DNA from: Anaeromyxobacter sp.
Lineage (GTDB): Bacteria > Myxococcota > Myxococcia > Myxococcales > Anaeromyxobacteraceae
Direction of reading: 5' to 3'
DNA length: 5,188 nt
Assembly: GCA_020028115.1 (NCBI GenBank)
Contig: JAHWYA010000186.1
Span: forward strand, 1-5,188
The notes beneath the pieces were generated by a model that worked only from the letters and a program-made list of their open reading frames with translations, had not been told where the DNA came from and searched no databases. The position numbers were made by a program, and so were the translations under genes. This document shows positions 1 through 5,188 of the stretch, piece after piece (position 1 is the first letter of the stretch; each line of letters opens with the position of its first letter).

Positions 1-23
1 CGGGCCGTGCAGGGCTCCGCGCC

Positions 24-557
24 GTGCCGACGTTCCTCTCCCACCCGGCCGTGCCGCTCGCGCTCGGCGCCGGCCTCGGCCGGCGCGCCGTCCCGGGCCC
101 GCTCCTCGCGGCCGGCGTCGTCGCGAGCGTGCTCCCGGACCTCGACGTCGTCGGGTTCCGGCTCGGGATCCCGTACGCCGCCGCGCTCGGGCACCGCGGG
201 CTCAGCCACTCCCTGCTGCTCGCCGCGGTCCTCGCCGCGGCGGGGGCGGCGCTGCACCGCGCGCTCCGCGCGCCGCCGGCGACGGCGTTCTTCTTCCTCC
301 TCGCCTCCGCTGCGTCGCACGGCCTGCTCGACGCGCTCACGAGCGGCGGCCTCGGCGTCGCGCTCCTGTGGCCGCTCTCCGACGAGCGGTGGTTCGCGCC
401 GGTCCGGCCGATCCGGGTCGCCCCGCTGGCGATCGCGGGGGTGTGGGCCCGCGGCGCCGCCGTCCTCGCCTCGGAGGCCCGGTGGGTGTGGGCGCCGGCC
501 GCGGTCCTCGCGGCGGCGCTCGCCGCGATCACTCGACGAACGCGAGCTCGCTCGTGA
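24..557 (+). CDS. YdjM-like membrane-bound metal-dependent hydrolase family protein
   Basis: A 177-residue protein resembling the YdjM/DUF457 family of inner-membrane putative metal-dependent hydrolases. Visible family motifs are His7 near the N-terminus, LPDLD at 37-41, GHRGLSHS at 56-63, SHGLLDALT at 98-106 and PLSDERWF at 117-124; the His and Asp residues are the presumed metal ligands. Hydrophobic stretches around 23-38, 61-80, 87-105, 131-149 and 156-170 suggest several membrane segments, so the protein probably sits in the cytoplasmic membrane. The substrate is unknown for the family. The start chosen is GTG at 24, with AGGG nine bases upstream. The frame has no stop between it and the left edge, so an earlier start outside the window is possible. 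It converges with the OsmC-like gene, and the 3' ends overlap by 29 bases. Family membership is fairly sure; biochemical function is not. Confidence 0.82.
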   Translation: MPTFLSHPAVPLALGAGLGRRAVPGPLLAAGVVASVLPDLDVVGFRLGIPYAAALGHRGLSHSLLLAAVLAAAGAALHRALRAPPATAFFFLLASAASHGLLDALTSGGLGVALLWPLSDERWFAPVRPIRVAPLAIAGVWARGAAVLASEARWVWAPAAVLAAALAAITRRTRARS

Positions 558-996
558 TGGCGATCGCGGACCGGAGGGTCCGGTAGAGCGGGCACGAGTC
601 CGCGAACGTGCCGTGCGCGCGCTCGGCGGTCTCGCGGTGCTCCGGCGCGGCGCGGAGCTCCAGCCGCACGTGGATGCGCCGGATGACGAGGACCTTGCCG
701 TCGAGCTCCACCTCGCCCGTCACGCGGGCGACGAGCCGATCCGAGAGCGCCGGGATCTGGCGCGCCTCCAGCGCGCCTCCGAAGGTCCCGAGCATTCAGC
801 CGCCGGTCGCGCCGATCACGTGATCGAGCGTGGTCGCGTGCGGCTCGAACGTCCCCGGCGCCCGCCCGTAGTGCTGGGCGACCGCGCCGTGCGTCCCGTA
901 CGTCACCGGCTCGGCCTCCGCGGGCAGCCGCGCCTTCCGGACCGACCCGGCGAGGCGCTCGATCACGATCTCGGAGCGGTACGCGACGTCTCCCAT
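529..996 (-). CDS. OsmC/Ohr-family peroxidase-like selenoprotein (in-frame UGA read as Sec67)
   Basis: A 155-residue OsmC-like protein if the TGA at 796-798 is read as selenocysteine. OsmC/Ohr proteins reduce organic hydroperoxides in the cytoplasm using two cysteines: a peroxidatic one at the start of the central helix, and a resolving one in a CPxxR-like motif about 65 residues later. Here residues 55-66 (ATTLDHVIGATG plus G) lead into the UGA where the first Cys belongs, followed by MLGTFGGALEARQ. The second motif, ADSCPLYRTL, is intact with Cys135, 68 residues after position 67. Both halves lie in one frame with no other disruption, and a SECIS-like hairpin follows the UGA. The start is ATG at 996 because GGAGG lies 8 bases upstream; ATG at 1044 is in frame but has no well-placed ribosome site. 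It is the distal gene of the ackA-pta cluster. Alternatives are a nonsense mutation, a sequencing error, or two separately translated halves. Confidence 0.88.
751..790 (-). promoter_or_regulatory. Bacterial SECIS element within the OsmC-like coding sequence
   Basis: The mRNA just 3' of the UGA folds into a hairpin. The upper stem is 7 perfect G/C pairs, GGCGCGC (777-771) with GCGCGCC (765-759), closed by the loop UGGAG (770-766). Below it, U782-A756 and C781-G757 can pair. A lower 5-bp helix joins CGGGA (790-786) to UCCCG (755-751). The loop starts 25 bases after the UGA and has G at its second and third positions. This fits the known bacterial SECIS pattern: loop roughly 16-37 bases downstream, with a G among its first two bases. 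It would bind elongation factor SelB. G/C stems arise easily at this base composition, so the strength of the case lies in the combination of position, loop and catalytic-site UGA. Confidence 0.82.
796..798 (-). other. Selenocysteine UGA codon (recoded stop)
   Basis: The codon is TGA on the - strand (tca on +), codon 67 of the OsmC-like gene, between GGC (Gly66) and ATG (Met68). It occupies the position of the peroxidatic Cys of OsmC/Ohr proteins. Recoding by SelB, Sec-tRNA and the adjacent hairpin is inferred. The gene's true stop, at 529-531, is also TGA, so the two must be told apart by the downstream structure. Confidence 0.85.
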
Positions 997-1004
997 GGCG
1001 GCAA

Positions 1005-1009
1005 CCTCC
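1005..1009 (-). promoter_or_regulatory. Ribosome binding site fixing the OsmC-like start
   Basis: GGAGG on the - strand lies 8 bases before ATG 996. It favours that start over the in-frame ATG at 1044, whose nearest purine-rich site (AAGGAG, inside the preceding gene) ends about 16 bases away. The site overlaps a 10-base palindrome, CTCCGCGGAG (1006-1015), which is too tight to form a convincing hairpin. Confidence 0.75.
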
Positions 1010-1048
1010 GCGGAGATCGTAGCGGGAGGGACCGCGCCGCGCATTCGT

Positions 1049-1489
1049 TCAGCGGAGGAGCTCCTTGGCGAGGTGCGCCCCGAGCTCGCGCAGCCCCGCC
1101 TCGAGGAGCGCGATCCCCCGCGGGGTCGCGAGCGTGGCGCGCATCGGCTCCGGCGCGAGCCCGATCTCGAGATCGAGCCGCACGAGCACCGCCGACACGG
1201 CGGGGGTGGCGGGCGCCGCCTTCGCGCGCGCCCTCCGCGAGGCGACGTGGGCCGAGATCCGGTCCACGAGCGCGTCCTCGGTCGTCCGCGGCCCCTTCGC
1301 GTCCGCGAGCGCGCCCGAGATCGCCCCGTACAGCTCGTCGAGCGCGGCGGGCACGCCGAGCGCGCGGCCGAGCCGCTCGGCCGCCTCCTCGTGGTCCACC
1401 GCGCGCGCGGAGGCGTAGGTGGGCGCGAGCAGGAGGACGAGATCGGCCTTCGTGACGACGTGCGGCAGCCGGCGGGAGAAGGGCACCAT
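1049..1489 (-). CDS. Conserved-looking hypothetical protein, third gene of the ackA-pta cluster
   Basis: A 146-residue protein that I do not recognise. It has no signal peptide, no clear membrane segment and no cysteines. It reads as mostly helical: a hydrophobic patch KADLVLLLAP (14-23), an acidic helix around 33-45, a basic Ala/Arg-rich stretch SRRARAKAAP (84-93), a likely strand SAVLVRLDLEIGL (99-111), and an amphipathic C-terminal helix ending LAKELLR. The start is ATG at 1489, 27 bases after the pta stop. No good ribosome site precedes it, so translation may depend on coupling to pta. G/C third-position bias matches the neighbours, and the competing frames give Arg/Pro/Ser-rich low-complexity products, which supports this frame as real. 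It is probably cotranscribed with pta. Function is unknown. Confidence 0.7.
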   Translation of the reverse strand: MVPFSRRLPHVVTKADLVLLLAPTYASARAVDHEEAAERLGRALGVPAALDELYGAISGALADAKGPRTTEDALVDRISAHVASRRARAKAAPATPAVSAVLVRLDLEIGLAPEPMRATLATPRGIALLEAGLRELGAHLAKELLR

Positions 1490-1516
1490 GCGCCGGAGTC
1501 TAGGACGGCCGGAGGT

Positions 1517-3664
1517 TCAGCGCCCGCCGCCGCCCCGCCGCTCGGCCTGCTGCGCCTGGATGGCGGTGAGCGCGATGGTGAAGACGATGTCCTCGACGAG
1601 GCACCCGCGGGACAGATCGTTCACCGGCTTCGCGAGCCCCTGGAGCATCGGCCCGATCGCGACGGCGTTCGCGCTCCGCTGGACGGCCTTGTAGGTCACG
1701 TTCCCGGTGTTGAGGTCGGGGAAGATGAACACCGTGGCCCGGCCGGCGACGTCGGACTTCGGCGCCTTCGAGCGGCCGACCTCCGGCACGATCGCGGCGT
1801 CGTACTGGAGCGGTCCGTCGATCATGAGGTCGGGGCGCGCGTTCTTCGCGAGGTCGGTCGCCTTCTTCACCTTCTCGACGTCCTCGCCGCCGCCGCTCGT
1901 CCCGGTCGAGTACGACAGCATCGCCACGCGGGGCTCGATGCCGAAGGCCTTCGCGGAGTCGGCGCTCTGGATCGCGATGTCGGCGAGCTGCTCCACGGTC
2001 GGGTTCGGGTTCACGGCGCAGTCGCCGAACACGACCACCTGCTCCGGCAGGCACATGAAGAAGACGCTGGAGACGAGATCGCACCCGGGGACCGTCTTGA
2101 TGAGCTGGAGCGCCGGCCGGATGGTGTGGGCGGTGGTGTGGACCGCGCCGGAGACCAGGCCGTCCGCCTCGTCGAGCGCCATCATCATCGTGCCGACCAT
2201 GATGGTGTCGGCGAGCTCGCTCTTCGCCATCTCGGGGGTCATGCCCTTGTGCTTGCGTCGCTCGAGCAGTGGCTCGACGTACCTCGACGCGGTCTTCGCG
2301 GCGTCGATGATCTCGATGGACGCCGGCAGCTTGATCCCCTGCTTGCTCGCGACCTCGCGGATCTCGTCGGGGTTGCCGAGGAGGACGCAGCGCGCGATCC
2401 CGCGCTCCTGCGCGATGGACGCGGCGATGACGGTGCGCAGCTCGTTCCCCTCGGGGAGGACGATCCGCTTGTTGGCGGCGCGGGCAGCCTCCACCAGCCG
2501 GTGCCGGAACGCCGGCGGGGAGAGGCGCGGGACGCGGCTCGTCGCGGCGAGGGACTTCAGCCAGGCGGCATCGATCCGGTCCGCCACCGACGTCATCACC
2601 CGCTCGACGCGCACCGAGTCGTCCGGCGGGATCTGGAGGTTCATGTTCGCGACAGCGGTCGCGGCGGCGTAGCTGCCCTCCTTCACCGCGAGGACCGGCA
2701 GGCCGGCCTTGAGCGCCGACTCGCACATCTCGAAGACGTGCGGCTCGGGCTCGACGCCGCTGGTGAGCAGGACGCCCGCGAGCGGGACCCCGTTCAGCAC
2801 CGCGAGCGAGGCGGCGATGAGGATGTCGGCCCGGTCGCCCGGGGTGATGACGAGGGTGCCGGGCTGGAAGGTCTTGATCGACCCCGGGACGGCCATCGCG
2901 CAGAGCGCCACGTTCCGGATCCGGCGCCCCTCGAGGTCCCCGGCGCGGAGCACCTTGGCGCCGAGGACGTCGGCGAGGTCCTTCACGCGGGGCGCCGCGA
3001 GGTCGCCGCGCGACGGCACCACGGCGATGGGGTTCAGCTTCTCCGCCACGAGGGCGGCGCGGTAGACGTCGACGTCCTTCTGGGAGAGCTCCTGGTCGTC
3101 GCCCGCCTCGACCCAGATCGGCCGCGACTCGCCGATGCGGGCGGCGGACGGGTTCGTGGTCACGCGATTCAGGAGACAGCTCACCGTCCCGCCGCCGGCG
3201 AACCCGAGCCCGCGCGCCGCGATCGCCATCGCGTTCGCCAGCTCGGCCGGCGTCTCACCGCGCGGGGACCCGACGAGGACGAGCTCCGCGTCGAGCGCCT
3301 TCAGCATGAGCGCGTTGACCCGGGTCGAGTGCACCATGCCGGGCTCCGGCCACATGCCGGCGACGACGAGCACGTCCGCCCCCTCGGCGGCGCGGGCGCA
3401 GAGCGCGACGACCCGCTCCATCAGCGTCTGGTCGTCGCCGGCCGCGAGGAGATCGTCCGCCTCGGCCCGCGAGATCGGCTCGGGCGGCGAGAGGCTGGAC
3501 CCGAGCTTCACGAGCGTCGACACCCGGTCCTCGCCGCGGGCGGCGATGGGCTTGGCGAAGGCGACGCGCACGCCCTGGCGATCGAGGGCGCGGACGAGGC
3601 CGAGGCACGCGGTGGTCAGGCCGACCTGGCGGCCGGCGGGCGCGAGGAGGAGGACGTGGGCCAT
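1517..3664 (-). CDS. pta: Phosphate acetyltransferase, long (three-domain) form
   Basis: Catalyses acetyl-CoA + phosphate to and from acetyl phosphate + CoA in the cytoplasm, and is the partner of acetate kinase encoded just upstream. At 715 residues it matches the long enterobacterial-type enzyme (about 714). Domains in order are: an N-terminal dethiobiotin-synthetase-like P-loop-fold region (about 1-220) with the degenerate loop APAGRQVGLTT at 8-18; a DRTGG regulatory domain (about 222-335); and the C-terminal PTA_PTB catalytic domain (about 384-703). Diagnostic stretches in the last are VLPEGNE (402-408), SGAVHTTAHTIRPALQ (505-520), YSTGTSGGGEDVEKV (585-599), DGPLQYDAA (616-624), FPDLNTGN (648-655) and GPMLQGLAKPVNDLSRG (671-687). 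GGAG 7 bases before ATG 3664 supports the start. The tail ERRGGGGR is a lineage-specific extension. The product looks intact and the assignment is secure. Confidence 0.98.
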   Translation of the reverse strand: MAHVLLLAPAGRQVGLTTACLGLVRALDRQGVRVAFAKPIAARGEDRVSTLVKLGSSLSPPEPISRAEADDLLAAGDDQTLMERVVALCARAAEGADVLVVAGMWPEPGMVHSTRVNALMLKALDAELVLVGSPRGETPAELANAMAIAARGLGFAGGGTVSCLLNRVTTNPSAARIGESRPIWVEAGDDQELSQKDVDVYRAALVAEKLNPIAVVPSRGDLAAPRVKDLADVLGAKVLRAGDLEGRRIRNVALCAMAVPGSIKTFQPGTLVITPGDRADILIAASLAVLNGVPLAGVLLTSGVEPEPHVFEMCESALKAGLPVLAVKEGSYAAATAVANMNLQIPPDDSVRVERVMTSVADRIDAAWLKSLAATSRVPRLSPPAFRHRLVEAARAANKRIVLPEGNELRTVIAASIAQERGIARCVLLGNPDEIREVASKQGIKLPASIEIIDAAKTASRYVEPLLERRKHKGMTPEMAKSELADTIMVGTMMMALDEADGLVSGAVHTTAHTIRPALQLIKTVPGCDLVSSVFFMCLPEQVVVFGDCAVNPNPTVEQLADIAIQSADSAKAFGIEPRVAMLSYSTGTSGGGEDVEKVKKATDLAKNARPDLMIDGPLQYDAAIVPEVGRSKAPKSDVAGRATVFIFPDLNTGNVTYKAVQRSANAVAIGPMLQGLAKPVNDLSRGCLVEDIVFTIALTAIQAQQAERRGGGGR

Positions 3665-3671
3665 GGGCGGT

Positions 3672-3675
3672 CTCC
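3672..3675 (-). promoter_or_regulatory. Ribosome binding site of pta
   Basis: GGAG on the - strand, 7 bases before ATG 3664. It fills the 15-base gap after the ackA stop (TGA, 3682-3680), which implies that the two genes share one mRNA and are closely coupled. Confidence 0.65.
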
Positions 3676-3679
3676 GAGC

Positions 3680-4909
3680 TCAGGCGGCGCGGCCGGAGCC
3701 GGGCAGCCGCTCGACGTTGGACGGGAGGTGGGCGGTCGCGATCTCGGCGGTGTCCATCGCGATCATGAGCTCCTCGTTCGTCGCGACGACCGCCGCCATC
3801 GGGCTCGTGCTGCGGGTGATCCTGCCGCGCAGCGCCTTGCCGTGGAACGCGTTCGCGTGCGCGTCGAGCGAGAACCCGGCGAACCCGAGGAGCTCGACGA
3901 TCTGCGCCCGGACGTTCACCGCGTTCTCGCCGATGCCGCCCGTGAAGACGAGCGCGTCGACGCGGCCGAGCGAGACGAACATGCTCGCGGCGGCCTTCGC
4001 GACGGAGTAGCAGAACTTCTCGATCGCGAGCGCCGCCCGCTCGTGGCCCGTGGCGGCCGCCTCCTGCAGCGTGCGCATGTCGTTCGAGAGGCCGGAGATG
4101 CCGACGAGCCCCGACTGCTTGTTGAGGACGTCCATCACCTGCTCGGCGCTGCAGTTCAGCGCCTTCTTCATGTGCGAGATGATCGACGGGTCGATGGAGC
4201 CGCTCCGCGTGCCCATCACCACGCCGTCCACCGGCGTGAGCCCCATCGTCGTGTCCATGCTGTGGCCGTTCCGGACGGCCGCGAGGGAGCAGCCGTTCCC
4301 GAGGTGCGCGGTGACGATGGCGTGATCCTCGGGGTCGAGCCCGAGCTGCTTCACCGCCTGCTGCGACACGTACCGGTGGCTCGTGCCGTGGAACCCGTAG
4401 CGGCGCACCTCGTGCTTCGTGAACCACTCGTAGGGCACCGCGTAGAGGTACGCGCGCGGCGGCATCGTCTGGTGGAACGCGGTGTCGAAGACCGCGACCT
4501 GCGGGAGGCCGGGGAAGAGCTCCTGCGAGATCTTGATGCCGAGGAGGTTCGCCGGGTTGTGGAGGGGGCCGAGGGGAATGCACTCCTCGATCTTGGCCAC
4601 GACCTCCGCGGTGATCGGCATCGAGCCGGAGAACTTGGCGCCGCCGTGGACGACGCGGTGCCCGATGCCCGCGATCTGGTTCGCGACGCCGAGCTCCTCG
4701 AGGAGCGCGACGACCGCGCGGAGCGCCTGCTCGTGCGCGGCGCCGTGGAGGAGGCGCGACTCCTTGTGCGCCTCCACCTTGAAGTCGAGCGTCGCCTGAG
4801 GCGAGCCGAGCCGCTGCGCGATGCCCGAGACGAGCTCGTGGCCGTTGGACGCGTCGATGACGGCGAACTTCGCCGAGGAGCTGCCGCAGTTCAGGACCAG
4901 GACGTTCAT
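3680..4909 (-). CDS. ackA: Acetate kinase
   Basis: Interconverts acetyl phosphate + ADP and acetate + ATP in the cytoplasm, completing the Pta-AckA route for acetate overflow with ATP gain, or for acetate activation. The 409 residues match the usual 400 or so. Visible motifs are LNCGSSSAKF at 6-15 with the conserved Asn7, GHRVVHGG (83-90, Arg85), FDTAFHQTMP (141-150), YGFHGTSHRYV (171-181, His174), AHLGNGCSLA (201-210), PVDGVVMGTRSGSIDP (226-241, Arg235), VFTGGIGENA (321-330) and ATNEELMIA (376-384) carrying the conserved Glu. All residues corresponding to the known catalytic Asn, Arg, His, Arg and Glu are present. The start is ATG 4909, with GAGG 8 bases upstream. The frame is open for 46 more codons to 5047, but that stretch is Arg-rich, unlike any AckA N-terminus, and is rejected. 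It is the first recognisable gene of the operon. Confidence 0.98.
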   Translation of the reverse strand: MNVLVLNCGSSSAKFAVIDASNGHELVSGIAQRLGSPQATLDFKVEAHKESRLLHGAAHEQALRAVVALLEELGVANQIAGIGHRVVHGGAKFSGSMPITAEVVAKIEECIPLGPLHNPANLLGIKISQELFPGLPQVAVFDTAFHQTMPPRAYLYAVPYEWFTKHEVRRYGFHGTSHRYVSQQAVKQLGLDPEDHAIVTAHLGNGCSLAAVRNGHSMDTTMGLTPVDGVVMGTRSGSIDPSIISHMKKALNCSAEQVMDVLNKQSGLVGISGLSNDMRTLQEAAATGHERAALAIEKFCYSVAKAAASMFVSLGRVDALVFTGGIGENAVNVRAQIVELLGFAGFSLDAHANAFHGKALRGRITRSTSPMAAVVATNEELMIAMDTAEIATAHLPSNVERLPGSGRAA

Positions 4910-4917
4910 GCGAATCG

Positions 4918-4921
4918 CCTC
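4918..4921 (-). promoter_or_regulatory. Ribosome binding site of ackA
   Basis: GAGG on the - strand, 8 bases before ATG 4909. It supports the start that places LNCGSSS at the N-terminus, as in other acetate kinases, over the longer open frame. Confidence 0.6.
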
Positions 4922-4936
4922 GTGGCAACGGGCCCG

Positions 4937-4957
4937 CGCCGCTCGCCGGGAGCGGCG
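4937..4957 (-). repeat. Perfect 8-bp hairpin in the ackA leader
   Basis: In the - strand transcript, CGCCGCUC and GAGCGGCG pair perfectly around the 5-base loop CCGGC. The hairpin ends 27 bases before the ackA start codon and 15 bases before its ribosome site. No U-run follows, so it is not a standard intrinsic terminator. It could affect mRNA stability or translation of ackA, or be a chance product of high G+C content. Confidence 0.45.
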
Positions 4958-5085
4958 ACTCGAAGGGCGTTGATCGGGACCGTATGCCTCGCGCTCGCGA
5001 TGGCGTCGGGGGTGAGCAAATTCGCACGTCGGGCGCCGTGCGCGCAAGCCCTTCGCCGGATTCCGCGCGCGGGCGCGCCGGCGTG

Positions 5086-5142
5086 CTTGACGTGCGTCAG
5101 CGCAGCGAAGCGCGGCGAGCGGCGCCGCCGCAGCGCGTCAAG
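5086..5142. repeat. Inverted repeat bracketing a G/C-rich structured segment
   Basis: CTTGACGTGC (5086-5095) pairs with GCGCGTCAAG (5133-5142), ten pairs with one G-U wobble when read as + strand RNA. On the - strand the wobble becomes a mismatch, leaving 7 + 2 pairs. Smaller helices are possible inside, such as GCGC (5100-5103) with GCGC (5110-5113). The right arm covers the TGA of the putative upstream gene, so this may be a terminator-like structure between that gene and ackA, although no U-tract follows. Confidence 0.45.
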
Positions 5143-5188
5143 GAGGCAGGACGGCGCGCACCGCCGCGCCGATCGCGTCGGCGCCAGC
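5138..5188 (-). CDS. Possible C-terminal tail of an upstream gene (partial)
   Basis: Reading in from the right edge on the - strand, one frame gives 16 residues, AGADAIGAAVRAVLPP, then TGA at 5140-5138. The sequence has the look of a C-terminal amphipathic helix, and its codons end mostly in G or C. The evidence is short and the product cannot be named. If real, the gene is codirectional with ackA and its stop lies 228 bases upstream of the ackA start codon. Confidence 0.35.
   Translation of the reverse strand, partial: AGADAIGAAVRAVLPP

Larger units (their letters stand above)
4910..5137. other. Non-coding leader/intergenic region upstream of ackA
   Basis: The stretch lies between the ackA start and the stop of a putative upstream gene. 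It should hold the operon promoter. A weak possibility on the - strand is TTGCGC followed 18 bases later by GAATTT (around 5048-5019), but the match is poor and I do not call it. No tRNA, riboswitch or convincing operator was seen. It contains the leader hairpin at 4937-4957 and an inverted repeat at 5086-5142. Confidence 0.5.

Noticed and set aside
1006..1015. Palindrome CTCCGCGGAG as a regulatory hairpin over the ribosome site
   Set aside because: With a usable loop only 3 base pairs remain, and such short palindromes are common at this G+C content.
997..1044. The longer start (ATG 1044) for the OsmC-like protein
   Set aside because: GGAGG lies 8 bases before ATG 996, whereas nothing well spaced precedes 1044. 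The extra 16 residues do not resemble an OsmC N-terminus.
529..1044. The OsmC-like locus as a pseudogene with a nonsense mutation
   Set aside because: The only disruption is a UGA exactly at the catalytic Cys position. It is followed by a SECIS-like hairpin and an intact second Cys motif, so recoding explains the data better. It cannot be fully excluded without homolog alignment.
7..1455. A 482-codon open frame on the + strand
   Set aside because: The translation is Arg/Ser/Pro-rich low-complexity sequence typical of a shadow frame at high G+C. It runs through three genes that have recognisable or better-biased frames.
1500..2726. A 408-codon - strand open frame inside pta
   Set aside because: It lies out of frame across the conserved Pta catalytic domain, and its Arg/Gly/Pro-rich product has no motifs.
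3255..5027. A 590-codon - strand open frame across ackA and the start of pta
   Set aside because: It is a shadow of the full-length, motif-complete AckA and Pta frames.
4910..5047. A 46-codon N-terminal extension of AckA
   Set aside because: The extension is Arg-rich and unlike acetate kinase N-termini. ATG 4909 has a ribosome site and puts Asn7 at the family position.
5019..5053. A sigma-70 promoter (TTGCGC, 18-base gap, GAATTT) for ackA
   Set aside because: The -10-like hexamer matches the consensus poorly. No better pair was found, so no promoter is called.

Overview
The window is about 73% G+C by eye, with strong G/C third-position bias and densely packed genes. This, together with the protein sequences, suggests a myxobacterium (Myxococcota, formerly Deltaproteobacteria), most likely Anaeromyxobacter or a close relative. 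The taxonomic call is inference from composition and protein resemblance.

Layout. A single + strand gene at the left edge (24-557) encodes a YdjM-like membrane protein of the metal-dependent hydrolase type. The rest of the coding sequence is on the - strand, apparently one operon read right to left: ackA (4909-3680), pta (3664-1517), a small gene of unknown function (1489-1049) and an OsmC/Ohr-family gene (996-529). Gaps are 15, 27 and 52 bases. The last gene runs 29 bases into the 3' end of the convergent YdjM-like gene. Upstream of ackA lies a 228-base non-coding stretch with two inverted repeats. At the right edge there is the probable 3' tail of another - strand gene.

Main finding. The OsmC-family gene looks like two short adjacent ORFs, but they share one reading frame and are separated by a single TGA at 796-798. 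The TGA falls where OsmC/Ohr proteins carry their peroxidatic cysteine. The second (resolving) cysteine motif, SCPLYRTL, is intact downstream. Right after the TGA the mRNA can fold into a hairpin with the geometry of a bacterial SECIS element: a 7-bp G/C stem, the 5-base loop UGGAG beginning 25 bases after the UGA, and a lower CGGGA/UCCCG helix. The best reading is a selenoprotein, a 155-residue OsmC-like protein with Sec67 and Cys135, which a standard annotation would split or mark as a pseudogene.

How the genes work together. Pta and AckA interconvert acetyl-CoA, acetyl phosphate and acetate with ATP formation. The distal OsmC-like selenoprotein would be expected to reduce organic or fatty-acid hydroperoxides with a Sec/Cys pair. 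Its link to acetate metabolism is positional only. No selenium-decoding genes (selA, selB, selC, selD) are in the window, so Sec insertion depends on genes elsewhere in the genome.
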